From contig OZ257146.1 of NCBI GenBank assembly GCA_965279255.1, positions 3,968,001-4,032,000 of the forward strand: a DNA stretch of 64,000 nucleotides. The letters run 5' to 3'. Origin of the DNA: CAMFLJ01 sp965279255. GTDB lineage: Bacteria > Actinomycetota > Acidimicrobiia > Acidimicrobiales > Acidimicrobilacustridaceae. Shown here piece by piece: positions 1-7,773 of the stretch. The position numbers and the translations under genes were made by a program. The notes beneath the pieces were generated by a model that was not told the DNA's origin, made no database searches, and saw nothing but the letters and a program-made list of their open reading frames with translations. Every line of letters begins with the position of its first letter. Position 1 is the first letter of the stretch.

Positions 1-216
1 CTGCGGGGTGCCGCCCGGTACGGGTCACCGCTCGGCGCCGGCCTCGAACGGGTGGCGGCCGATGCCCGTGTGCTGCGCCGGCGTCGGGCCGAGGAGGACG
101 CCCGTCGTCTCCCGATCCAGTTGCTGTTCCCCCTCGTGCTCTGCGTGCTGCCGGCCTTCGGCCTGCTCGCGGTGGTGCCGCTGCTCCTCGCGTCGCTGCA
201 GTCGCTGCAGTTCTGA
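1..216 (+). CDS. Type II secretion F-domain protein, TadC-like (C-terminal end only)
   Basis: The frame is open from the first base and ends at TGA 214-216, so only the last 71 residues are seen. They show a basic stretch rich in Arg and Glu, then a hydrophobic segment of about 25 residues containing PLVLCVLPAF. This is the usual end of TadC, the inner-membrane platform protein of Tad/Flp pili. The two genes that follow, a short pilin and a TadE-like protein, support this. The start and the rest of the F domain lie outside the window. Confidence 0.8.
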   Translation: MRGAARYGSPLGAGLERVAADARVLRRRRAEEDARRLPIQLLFPLVLCVLPAFGLLAVVPLLLASLQSLQF

Positions 217-260
217 CGCCGGCCTTCCCCCACCACCGACCTCACCATGAGGAGAACCCC

Positions 261-530
261 GTGTCCCACCTGATCCTGCGCGGCCAGCTCGCGCTCCTTC
301 TCGCCGTCACCGATGTGCTCGACCGGGTCACCGACCCGAGCACCCACCCCGCCACCGACTCCCGTCACCGGGGCCGGGGTGAGCGCGGCCAGACCACCGC
401 CGAGTACGGCCTCGTGCTGCTCGGCGCCGCCGGCATCGCCCTGCTGCTCGTGGGCTGGGCCACCAAGTCCGGCGCCATCGGGAAGCTGTTCGACGCCGTC
501 ATGGACAACGTCATCGGACGGGTGAAGTGA
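261..530 (+). CDS. Flp/DUF4244-type pilin precursor
   Basis: This 89-residue protein has a 42-residue leader, then a class III prepilin cleavage motif, RG|QTTAEY. Gly is at -1 and Glu at +5, as a TadV-type prepilin peptidase requires. A single hydrophobic helix of about 20 residues and a short amphipathic tail follow. It is probably the structural or minor pilin of the Tad pilus. The leader is longer than in classical Flp pilins, so the true start may be internal, but GTG 261 follows an AGGAG-like stretch. Only 44 bases separate it from the TadC end, and it overlaps the next gene by 4 bp. Confidence 0.75.
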   Translation: MSHLILRGQLALLLAVTDVLDRVTDPSTHPATDSRHRGRGERGQTTAEYGLVLLGAAGIALLLVGWATKSGAIGKLFDAVMDNVIGRVK

Positions 531-919
531 GCCGGACGAGGCGGGGGGACCGGGGCCAGGCCACCGTCGAGCTGGCCCTCGTCCTCCCCCTCGTCGCGCT
601 GCTCGTGCTGTTGGTGCTGCAGGCCGGGCTGGTGCTCCGCGACCAGCTGCTCGTCGCCCACGCGGCGCGGGAGGCCGCTCGGGCGGCCTCGGTGGCCGAC
701 GGCGACCGCAGCGCCGCGGCCCGTCGCGGCGCCGAGCGGGCCGGCTCCCTCGACCCGGCTCACCTCGTGGTGCGTACGACCTCGCGCGAAGGCGGCGAGG
801 CGGTCGTGGTCCGGGTCGACTACGCGAGCACGACCGACGTGCCCCTGGTGGGGCTCCTGCTCCCGGACGTCAACCTGTCGGGCGAGGCCGTGATGCGCGT
901 GGAGGCGCCGGCCGGCTGA
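527..919 (+). CDS. TadE-like pilus assembly protein
   Basis: This 130-residue protein starts at a GTG overlapping the pilin stop by 4 bp (GTGA). Residues 8-16 read DRGQATVEL, again with Gly before the cut and Glu at +5. A hydrophobic helix follows, then a region rich in AAREAARAA and a beta-rich tail. This is the standard layout of TadE/TadF pseudopilins, which anchor in the membrane and help assemble Tad pili. The next gene is on the opposite strand, so this is the end of the pilus operon. Confidence 0.85.
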   Translation: MSRTRRGDRGQATVELALVLPLVALLVLLVLQAGLVLRDQLLVAHAAREAARAASVADGDRSAAARRGAERAGSLDPAHLVVRTTSREGGEAVVVRVDYASTTDVPLVGLLLPDVNLSGEAVMRVEAPAG

Positions 920-932
920 GGGGCCCTCGGGC

Positions 933-3209
933 TCAGCCGGCGAGGATCGTGCGGATAAGCGCTGCCGCGGCCGTCTTGTCGAGCGGGTCGTTGCCGTTGC
1001 CGCACTTCGGTGACTGCACGCACGAGGGGCAGCCGTCGCGGCACCCGCACGACTCGATCACGTCGAGGGTGGCGGCCAGGTGGCGGTCGGCGGCGGCGTA
1101 GCCGAGCTCGGCCACGCCGGCCCCACCGGGGTAGCCGTCGTAGATCACGATGGTCGAGGCCCCGGTCTCGGGCAGGAACGGCGTGGACACGCCACCGACG
1201 TCCCACCGGTCGCAGATGGTGAACAGCGGGAGGATGCCGATGGCGGCGTGCTCGGCCGCGTGCAGGGCGCCCGGCACCGCGGCGTGCCCGACTCCCGCGT
1301 CGGCCAGGACCTCGTCGGGCACGACGTACCAGAACGCCCGGGTGACCAGCTCGCCCGGCGGCAGGTCGAGGTCGTGGAGGCCGAGCTGCTCGCCGGTGAA
1401 GGCGTCGAAGCGGCGGTAGCCGATGACCTGCGACCGCACCCGCACCGGGCCCAGGGCCAGGCGGGCGGCGCCGACGGTGCGCTCCTGCTCGGTGTCGAGC
1501 ACGGCGATCTCGGTGGCGGTGCGGGGCTGGGTGTACTCGCCGCCGTCGGCGGGCTCGACGATGGCCACACGATCGTCGAGGTCGAGGCTGGCGACCCGCC
1601 ACGAGCGGCCCTGGTGGAGGTAGACGGCGCCAGGGTGCACCAGGCGGAACGCCCGCGAGCCGTCGACGGTGCCCACGAGGGTGCCGTCGGCGGTGGCGAT
1701 GCGGAACTCGTCGCCGCCGGCGTTGCGCAGGCCGACCCCCCGTGACGGCCAGCCCCGGCCGGCCCACACCGCGGCGGGCCCGCGGCGGTGGTGGGGTGGG
1801 CGCAGCTTGAGGACGTCGTCGAGCACCAGCCGGCGCACGCCGTCGTCGAGCTGGTCGGGCCACCACCGGTCGTCGAGCGGGGTGAGGGGCAGCTCGTAGG
1901 CCGCGCACGCCAGGTGGGGGAGCAGGACATGGGGGTTCGTTGGGTTGACGACCGCGGGCTCCGGCGGGCGGCTGAAGAGCTCCTCGGGGTGGTGCATGAA
2001 CCACTGGTCGAGCTGGTCGTCGCCGGCGACGAGGGCGGCGATCGAGGCCTGGGTGTCGCGCCCGGCCCGGCCGGCCTGCTGCCACATCGAGGCGATGGTG
2101 CCGGGGAAGCCGTTGAGCACGCAGGCGTCGAGGCCGCCCACGTCGATGCCGAGCTCGAGGGCGGTGGTGGCCACCACCCCGCGCAGCGACCCGCTGAACA
2201 GCTTCTTCTCGATCTCGCGCCGCTCGGCGGTGAGGTAGCCACCGCGGTAGGGGCGCACGGTGTCGGCGAGGTCGGCCCGCAGGCGACGCTTCACGTCAGC
2301 GGCGACCAGCTCGGTGCCCTTGCGGCTGCGGCAGAAGGCGATGGTGCGGTGCCCGCCGGTGATCAGCGCGCTCATGAGCTCGGCGGTGTCGCGGGCCGAC
2401 GAGGTGGACCTGCCGCCCTCGACGTCGTCGCCGGCGGGGTTCCAGAGCACGAAGACGCGCTCGCCGCGGGGGGAGCCGTCGTCGGTGACCTCCTCGACCG
2501 GGAGGCCGCACAGCTCCGAGGCCAGGCGGCCGGGCTCGCCGATGGTGGCCGACGTGAACACGAACGTCGGCGACGAGCCGTAGTGGGCGCAGATCCGGCG
2601 CAGGCGGCGCAGCAGGTTGGCCACGTGGCTGCCGAAGATGCCGCGCAGGGTGTGGAGCTCGTCGATGACGACGTAGCGGAGCCGCAGGAAGAAGGTGGCC
2701 CACTTGGCGTGGTGGGGGAGCAGCCCGACGTGGAGCATCTCGGGGTTGGTGAGGACCACGTTGGCGTTGGCCCGCACCCAGGTGCGCTCCTCGGGGGAGC
2801 AGTCGCCGTCGTAGGTGGCCGCCACCAGCCCCGGCACCTCGAGTGCGGTCATCGAGCGGAGCTGATCCTGGGCGAGCGCCTTGGTGGGGAAGAGCAGCAG
2901 CGAGGTGGCGGGGCGCAGCCCGGTGGACACGGCCTCGGCGATGGGGGCCTGGAAGCAGAGCGACTTGCCCGAGGCGGTGCCGGTGGCCACCGCCACCGAG
3001 CGCCCGGCGCGGAGGTGGTCGATGGCCTCGGCCTGGTGGGCCCAGAAGCCGTCGACGCCGAGGCGCTCGCGGACGACCTCGGGAAGGGGGCTGGCGAGCT
3101 CGGCGTGGCGCGCCGCTCGGACCGGGAGGTGCTCGACGTGCACCAACCGGGGATCGTCGACGAGCGACGAGAGGAAGTCGTCGAGGCCGGGCTCGGCGGG
3201 AAGGGCCAC
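933..3209 (-). CDS. DEAD/DEAH-box helicase, MrfA/YprA family with DUF1998 zinc domain
   Basis: This 758-residue superfamily 2 helicase has a Walker A (ATGTASGKS, residues 75-83), a DELH motif near residue 183, and a second RecA-like domain with TTALELGIDVGG and QQAGRAGR. A C-terminal four-cysteine zinc site (CGCRDGCPSC then KCGNG) completes it. This architecture matches Bacillus YprA/MrfA, a 3'-to-5' helicase for excision of mitomycin-type DNA damage. I chose GTG 3209: the longer frame reads back into the divergent STAS gene, whereas the family's usual N-terminus begins here. It is convergent with tadE (13-bp gap). Confidence 0.85.
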   Translation of the reverse strand: MALPAEPGLDDFLSSLVDDPRLVHVEHLPVRAARHAELASPLPEVVRERLGVDGFWAHQAEAIDHLRAGRSVAVATGTASGKSLCFQAPIAEAVSTGLRPATSLLLFPTKALAQDQLRSMTALEVPGLVAATYDGDCSPEERTWVRANANVVLTNPEMLHVGLLPHHAKWATFFLRLRYVVIDELHTLRGIFGSHVANLLRRLRRICAHYGSSPTFVFTSATIGEPGRLASELCGLPVEEVTDDGSPRGERVFVLWNPAGDDVEGGRSTSSARDTAELMSALITGGHRTIAFCRSRKGTELVAADVKRRLRADLADTVRPYRGGYLTAERREIEKKLFSGSLRGVVATTALELGIDVGGLDACVLNGFPGTIASMWQQAGRAGRDTQASIAALVAGDDQLDQWFMHHPEELFSRPPEPAVVNPTNPHVLLPHLACAAYELPLTPLDDRWWPDQLDDGVRRLVLDDVLKLRPPHHRRGPAAVWAGRGWPSRGVGLRNAGGDEFRIATADGTLVGTVDGSRAFRLVHPGAVYLHQGRSWRVASLDLDDRVAIVEPADGGEYTQPRTATEIAVLDTEQERTVGAARLALGPVRVRSQVIGYRRFDAFTGEQLGLHDLDLPPGELVTRAFWYVVPDEVLADAGVGHAAVPGALHAAEHAAIGILPLFTICDRWDVGGVSTPFLPETGASTIVIYDGYPGGAGVAELGYAAADRHLAATLDVIESCGCRDGCPSCVQSPKCGNGNDPLDKTAAAALIRTILAG

Positions 3210-3237
3210 GGTGCGATGGTACGCAGGGGGTACGACG

Positions 3238-3255
3238 AACCACACGCGTGTGGTT
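3238..3255. promoter_or_regulatory. 18-bp perfect palindrome, candidate operator
   Basis: AACCACACGCGTGTGGTT reads the same on both strands (9 + 9, no mismatch). It lies in the 138-bp gap between the divergent helicase and STAS genes, 29 bp upstream of the helicase GTG and about 93 bp upstream of the STAS ATG. The position and symmetry suggest a binding site for a dimeric regulator of one or both genes. The cognate protein is unknown. Confidence 0.5.
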
Positions 3256-3347
3256 TCGGCGGCGGCCCGGTCACCACTCCGATGGGCATCGTCACGGGGG
3301 CGGTACCCTCGGCACGCCCCCGCCCGGCGGCCGCCTGGAGTATCCGC

Positions 3348-3701
3348 ATGCTGTTCGAGCTCGACGTGACCACGACCGACGACGGGGTCGTCGTGTGCAC
3401 CGTCATCGGCGAGCTCGACGTGGCCTCCGCCCCGAAGCTGCGCCAGGAGCTGGTGCGGGCGGTGGCCGAGGCCGACGGCCCGCCGCGCATCGTCGTCGAC
3501 CTCGCCGGGGTCGACTTCCTCGACTCCACCGGCCTCGGCGTCCTGCTGGGCGGCCTCAAGCGGGCCCGGGCCCAGAACGGCGTCATGGCCCTCGCCCGGG
3601 CCGAGGCCCAGGTCCGGAAGGTCTTCGAGATCACGAGGGTGATCGAGATCCTGCCCATCCACGACGACCTCGACGCAGCCATCGCGTCGGTGCAGCCCTA
3701 G
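3348..3701 (+). CDS. STAS-domain anti-sigma factor antagonist (RsbV/SpoIIAA type)
   Basis: This 117-residue protein is a single STAS domain. The signature DFLDSTGLGVLLGGL includes the phosphorylatable Ser near residue 60, and GELDV is conserved near the N-terminus. Such proteins bind the RsbW-type kinase when unphosphorylated and free the sigma factor. I chose ATG 3348 because GGAG sits 7 bases upstream; the longer frame runs antisense through the helicase gene. The kinase gene follows after 8 bp, so the two form a partner-switch pair. No PP2C phosphatase or sigma gene is adjacent. Confidence 0.9.
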   Translation: MLFELDVTTTDDGVVVCTVIGELDVASAPKLRQELVRAVAEADGPPRIVVDLAGVDFLDSTGLGVLLGGLKRARAQNGVMALARAEAQVRKVFEITRVIEILPIHDDLDAAIASVQP

Positions 3702-3709
3702 GGAGCCGG

Positions 3710-4177
3710 GTGGGGGAGATCGGGGAGGTCGAGCTCGAGATCCCGGCCCGCCCCGCCTACGTCTCGCTCACCCGTCAGGTGGTGGCGGCCATCGCCGCCG
3801 TCGAGCCCCGCTTCCACACCGAGCGCATCGACGACCTCCGCGTCGCCGTGTCCGAGGCCACCACCAACGCGGTGGAGGCCCACGCCGACGACGAGGGCAC
3901 CGGCCGCGTCCTCGTGCACTGCGTGCTCGACGTCGACGGCGACCGCATCACCGTCGAGGTCCGTGACCAGGCCGGGGGCTTCGACCTGGGGGCGGTGCCG
4001 GTCGTGCCCGAGCCCGACCACCCCGACCGCCTCGGCTACGAGCACGGCCTCGGCATCCCGATCATGCGGGAGCTGGCCGACGAGACCGAGATCCGCCCCA
4101 CCGGCAGCGGCACCGCGGTGCGCCTGGTGGTCTACCGGTCGGACTCCGCCGCTCCCGATCCGCCGCCCTCGCCCTGA
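3710..4177 (+). CDS. RsbW-type anti-sigma factor / serine kinase (GHKL ATPase)
   Basis: This 155-residue protein is a small GHKL ATPase domain. It has the N box SEATTNAVEAH near residue 50, the G1 box VRDQAGGFD and the G2 box HGLGIPIM. These proteins hold a sigma factor inactive and phosphorylate the STAS partner. GTG 3710 is preceded by GGGAG from base 3701 and lies 8 bp after the STAS gene, so translation is probably coupled. The Pro-rich tail after residue 140 is likely unstructured. The sigma factor it controls is not in the window next to it. Confidence 0.88.
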   Translation: MGEIGEVELEIPARPAYVSLTRQVVAAIAAVEPRFHTERIDDLRVAVSEATTNAVEAHADDEGTGRVLVHCVLDVDGDRITVEVRDQAGGFDLGAVPVVPEPDHPDRLGYEHGLGIPIMRELADETEIRPTGSGTAVRLVVYRSDSAAPDPPPSP

Positions 4178-4275
4178 CCGGGCCGTCCCCGGGCGACGTA
4201 ATGAACGCGTCATGTTCGGGTAACAGCGAGCGAATTCTCGTGCGATAGACCCTCGGTCACCACCCGAGGAGCCCC

Positions 4276-4440
4276 ATGTCCGCAGCCGCGCCCAACCTGC
4301 CTGCCCGGACCTCTGCGCCGGCGCGCCCCGGGGCCCTCGCGGCACGGCATCGGTATGCTCCGGTCCCTCAGGTGTGCCGGGAAGTCTGGTCGGCGTCCCA
4401 ACCGCCGCGCGCCCCCGAGGGGATGGCACCCTGCTCCTGA
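4276..4440 (+). CDS. Possible 54-residue ORF upstream of mrpA
   Basis: ATG 4276 is preceded by GAGGAG at a good distance (5 bases) and opens a 54-codon frame. The frame ends at TGA 4440, overlapping the mrpA start in another frame. The product is rich in Ala, Pro and Arg and resembles no family I know. It may be a translated leader peptide that couples to mrpA, or chance in GC-rich DNA. The ribosome-binding site is the only positive evidence. Confidence 0.22.
   Translation: MSAAAPNLPARTSAPARPGALAARHRYAPVPQVCREVWSASQPPRAPEGMAPCS
4354..4359 (+). promoter_or_regulatory. Candidate -10 element for the mrp operon
   Basis: TATGCT stands out in GC-rich DNA 15 bases upstream of the GTG proposed for mrpA and fits an actinobacterial TANNNT -10 box. 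A start near 4366 would give a very short leader. No convincing -35 box is visible. If this promoter is the main one, the 54-codon ORF that begins at 4276 would not be translated from it. Confidence 0.3.
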
Positions 4441-6902
4441 CCGTCTTCGTCTACGTCGGCATCGCCGTCGTCGTGGCCGCGCTGGGGCGCGCCCTCGGCC
4501 CGAAGGTCTTCTACGTCGCGGCCCTGGCGCCGCTGTGGACCCTCGGCTGGGCGGCGTGGGCGGCGACGAAGCTCTCCGACACCGGCCCGTTCACCGAGTC
4601 CCACCGTTGGGTCACGAGGCTGGGGCTCACCATCGACCTCCGGTTCGACTGGTTCTCGATGATCCTCGTGCTGCTCGTGGGCGGGGTCGGGCTCTGCGTC
4701 TTCTTCTACGCCGCGTCCTACTTCCACGACGGGCCCGAGGTCCCCCGCACCGCGGCCGTCCTGGTCCTGTTCGCCGGAGCCATGTTCGGGCTGGTCTGCA
4801 GCGACAACCTCTTCCTCCTCTTCATGTTCTGGGAGCTGACGTCGATCACGTCGTTCCTCCTGATCGGCACCGACGACACCAAGCCCGGCCCCCGCTCGGC
4901 CGCCCTCCACGCCCTGCTGGTCACCGGTGGCGGCGGGCTGGCCATGCTCGGCGGGTTCGTCCTCATCGGACAGGCCGCCGGCACCTACTCGCTGCACGCC
5001 ATCCTCACCACGCCGCCCTCGGGCACCACCGTGACCGTCGGCCTCGTCCTCGTGCTCGCCGGGGCGCTCACCAAGTCGGCCCAGGTGCCGTTCCACTCCT
5101 GGCTGCCGGGCGCCATGGCGGCCCCCACGCCGATCAGTGCCTACCTCCACTCCGCCACGATGGTGAAGGCGGGTGTGTACCTCATCGCCCGGTTCGCCCC
5201 GGCCTTCGCCCTCGTGGGCCCGTGGCGCTGGATCGTGCTGTCGGCGGGCAGCGCCAGCATGCTCCTCGGCGGCTACCGCGCCCTGCGCCAGCACGACCTC
5301 AAGCTGGTGCTCGCCTTCGGCACCATCAGCCAGCTCGGCCTCCTCGTGGTGCTGTTCGGGGCAGGGGTGCCGGAGCTCGCCTTCGCCGGTTGCGTCCTGC
5401 TCATCGCCCACGCCGCGTTCAAGGCCGCCCTGTTCCTGACGGTCGGCATCATCGACCACCAGACCCACACCCGCGACCTGCGGGCGCTCACCGGGCTCGG
5501 CCGGCGCCTGCCCGTCATCGCCGCGGGCGCCGCGCTGGCCGCGGCCTCCATGGCCGGGCTGCCGCCGCTGCTCGGCTTCATCGCCAAGGAGCTCGCCCTC
5601 GACGGCCTGCTCGGTCACGACGTGCCCGCCCAGGGCGTCCTGCTGGCCGTGGTGGTCGTCGGGTCGATGTTCACGGTGGCCTACAGCGCCCGCTTCCTCT
5701 GGGGTGGCTTCGCCCCGGCCGACACCCATCACGGCATGGAGCGCACGCTGGTCGGGCCGGAGGCCCCCCATCCGTCGAAGGCGTTCGGGGCCGCCCCGAT
5801 CGTGCTGGCCGCGCTCGGCCTCGTCTTCGGTGTGGTGCCGGCCCTCATCGGGCCGCTCGTCGACGATGCCTGGGAGGCGCTCGGCTTCGAGGGGTCGGCG
5901 CCGCACCTGTCGCTGTGGCACGGGCTCACCGTGCCCCTCGGGCTCTCGGCGCTGGTGATCGCCGGCGGTGTGCTGCTCTTCCTCGCCCGGGTCCGCGTCG
6001 AGCGGTGGCAGGCCCGGGCTCCGCGTGTCCCCAGCGCGCTGGGCGCCTACGAGCGGGCGATCAAGGGCCTGCTGCAGGGCTCGGGCCGGGTCACCGGCGT
6101 GGTCCAGAGCGGCTCGCTGCCCGTCTACCTCAGCGTCCTGCTGGTCACCCTGGTCGTCGTGCCCGGCGTCCCGCTCGTGGCCTCGGGCGGTCCCGACGTG
6201 TGGCCGAACTGGATCGACTCACCGATGCAGCTGGTGATCGGCTCGATCATGCTCGTCGCCGCCGTGGCGGCCGCCGTGAGCCGCCGCCGCTTCGCCGCGG
6301 TGCTGCTGCTCAGCGCGGTCGGCTACGGCATGGCGGCGCTGTTCATGGTGCAGGGTGCCCCCGACCTCGCGCTCACCCAGCTGCTCGTCGAGACCCTCGG
6401 GACCGTGGCGTTCGTCCTCGTCCTGCGCCACCTGCCGGAGGGCTTCACCTCCACCGTGGGCCCGACCCGCAAGGTGCTGCCCGCCGTGATCGGCGTGGCC
6501 GTGGCGCTGTTCGTCTTCTACTTCACGATCACCGCGGGCTCGATCAGCGGCACCCCGACCCCTGACCCGAACCTCGCCGGCACCGATCCCCACGCCTCGG
6601 TCGAGCACGGTGCCACCGACACCCCCGACGGCATCACCCTCTCCGAGGAGTACATGGCGCGGTCGCTCCCGGAGGCCCACGGCAAGAACGTGGTGAACGT
6701 GATCGTGGTCGACTTCCGCGGCTTCGACACCCTGGGCGAGATCACCGTGCTGCTGGTGGCGGCCATCGGCATCGTCTCGCTCGTCCAGGTCGGCCGCCGG
6801 GCCCGCAACGGCGGCGACGACGAGGGCGACGACGACCACGGTGACGACGGCGAGCCGACGGCCGGTGACGGTCCCGTCGGCACCGAGGAGGTCTCGGCAT
6901 GA
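4374..6902 (+). CDS. mrpA: Na+/H+ antiporter subunit A (MrpA/MnhA)
   Basis: This 842-residue polytopic protein has a proton-translocating NuoL/ND5-like core. The core includes FMFWELTSITSF with the conserved membrane Glu near residue 154, and KSAQVPFHSWLPGAM with the conserved Lys. After about residue 600 come MbhD/MbhE-like domains (FMVQGAPDLALTQLLVETLG and NVIVVDFRGFDTLGE). It is the largest subunit of the multi-subunit cation/proton antiporter. The start is uncertain: GTG 4374 is the best codon, although the family usually begins about 20 residues later. It overlaps mrpB by 4 bp. Confidence 0.92.
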   Translation: MPGSLVGVPTAARPRGDGTLLLTVFVYVGIAVVVAALGRALGPKVFYVAALAPLWTLGWAAWAATKLSDTGPFTESHRWVTRLGLTIDLRFDWFSMILVLLVGGVGLCVFFYAASYFHDGPEVPRTAAVLVLFAGAMFGLVCSDNLFLLFMFWELTSITSFLLIGTDDTKPGPRSAALHALLVTGGGGLAMLGGFVLIGQAAGTYSLHAILTTPPSGTTVTVGLVLVLAGALTKSAQVPFHSWLPGAMAAPTPISAYLHSATMVKAGVYLIARFAPAFALVGPWRWIVLSAGSASMLLGGYRALRQHDLKLVLAFGTISQLGLLVVLFGAGVPELAFAGCVLLIAHAAFKAALFLTVGIIDHQTHTRDLRALTGLGRRLPVIAAGAALAAASMAGLPPLLGFIAKELALDGLLGHDVPAQGVLLAVVVVGSMFTVAYSARFLWGGFAPADTHHGMERTLVGPEAPHPSKAFGAAPIVLAALGLVFGVVPALIGPLVDDAWEALGFEGSAPHLSLWHGLTVPLGLSALVIAGGVLLFLARVRVERWQARAPRVPSALGAYERAIKGLLQGSGRVTGVVQSGSLPVYLSVLLVTLVVVPGVPLVASGGPDVWPNWIDSPMQLVIGSIMLVAAVAAAVSRRRFAAVLLLSAVGYGMAALFMVQGAPDLALTQLLVETLGTVAFVLVLRHLPEGFTSTVGPTRKVLPAVIGVAVALFVFYFTITAGSISGTPTPDPNLAGTDPHASVEHGATDTPDGITLSEEYMARSLPEAHGKNVVNVIVVDFRGFDTLGEITVLLVAAIGIVSLVQVGRRARNGGDDEGDDDHGDDGEPTAGDGPVGTEEVSA

Positions 6903-7363
6903 GCCGGCGCCGCACTCCCGACCGTCAGATGGACCGCCGGTCGCTGATCCTCGACGTCGTCGTCCGCAGCGAGTTCCACGTGCTGCTGGTGGTGTCGATC
7001 TACCTGCTGTTCGCCGGCCACAACGCGCCCGGCGGCGGCTTCGTCGGCGGGCTCGTCGCGGGGTCGGCCTGCGCCCTGCGCATGGTCGCCCGCGGCCCCG
7101 CGGAGCTGCGCCGGTCGGTCCGCCTGCGCCCGCTCACCTTCCTCGGGCTCGGTCTCACCTGCGCAGCGGGCACGGCGATCGCCGCCTTCTGGAACGGAGG
7201 CGGGCTGCTGCAGACCCGCTACCTCAAGGTCGACGTCCCCTTCATCGGCCCGGTCGGCACCAGCACCGCCTTCTTCTTCGACCTGGGCGTGTACCTCGTC
7301 GTTCTCGGTGCCGTGCTCTCCATCCTCGAGGCCCTCGGGTCGCCCGAGGAGGAGCTCTCATGA
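6899..7363 (+). CDS. mrpB: Na+/H+ antiporter subunit B (MrpB)
   Basis: This 154-residue membrane protein is an MnhB domain with four predicted helices. The conserved segment HNAPGGGFVGGLVAGSA and the GTSTAFFFDLGVYLVVLG region are typical. ATG 6899 overlaps the mrpA stop by 4 bp, and its own stop overlaps mrpC by 4 bp. It is a structural subunit of the Mrp complex, which exports Na+ in exchange for protons and supports pH and salt tolerance. Confidence 0.93.
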   Translation: MSRRRTPDRQMDRRSLILDVVVRSEFHVLLVVSIYLLFAGHNAPGGGFVGGLVAGSACALRMVARGPAELRRSVRLRPLTFLGLGLTCAAGTAIAAFWNGGGLLQTRYLKVDVPFIGPVGTSTAFFFDLGVYLVVLGAVLSILEALGSPEEELS

Positions 7364-7773
7364 CCGTCTTCACCGCCGCGGTCGTCGCGGTGCTCTACGG
7401 CACCGGCGTCTACATGATCCTGCAGCGCACCCTCACCAAGGTCGTCCTCGGGCTGGCCCTGCTGTCGCACGGGGCGAACCTGCTGCTCATGATCGTCGGG
7501 GGGAGCTCGGGCCTCGCCCCGCTCATCGGCCGCTTCACCGGCGAGGACGTCATCGCCGACCCGATCCCCCAGGCCCTGGCCCTCACCGCCATCGTCATCA
7601 GCTTCGCCATGACCGCCTTCCTGCTGGCGTTGGCCTACCGGAGCTGGCAGCTCACCCACGACGACACCGTCGAGGACGACATCGAGGACCGCCGCATCGC
7701 GGTGCTCGCCCGTCGCCTGAGCGGCGACCGCCCGAGCGGCGGCCGTGGGACCGATCGGGGACAGCGTCGATGA
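7360..7773 (+). CDS. mrpC: Na+/H+ antiporter subunit C (MrpC, NuoK-like)
   Basis: The 137-residue protein is a NuoK/MnhC homologue with three helices. The signature segments are GLALLSHGANLLLM and DPIPQALALTAIVISFA. A charged cytoplasmic tail of about 40 residues (rich in Asp and Arg) follows and is longer than in Bacillus MrpC. ATG 7360 overlaps the mrpB stop by 4 bp; longer upstream frames are antisense to or out of frame with mrpB. Confidence 0.93.
   Translation: MTVFTAAVVAVLYGTGVYMILQRTLTKVVLGLALLSHGANLLLMIVGGSSGLAPLIGRFTGEDVIADPIPQALALTAIVISFAMTAFLLALAYRSWQLTHDDTVEDDIEDRRIAVLARRLSGDRPSGGRGTDRGQRR

Noticed and set aside
3210..3662. N-terminal extension of the helicase frame up to 3662
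   Set aside because: These 151 codons are antisense to the STAS gene and match nothing in the helicase family; GTG 3209 fits the family N-terminus.
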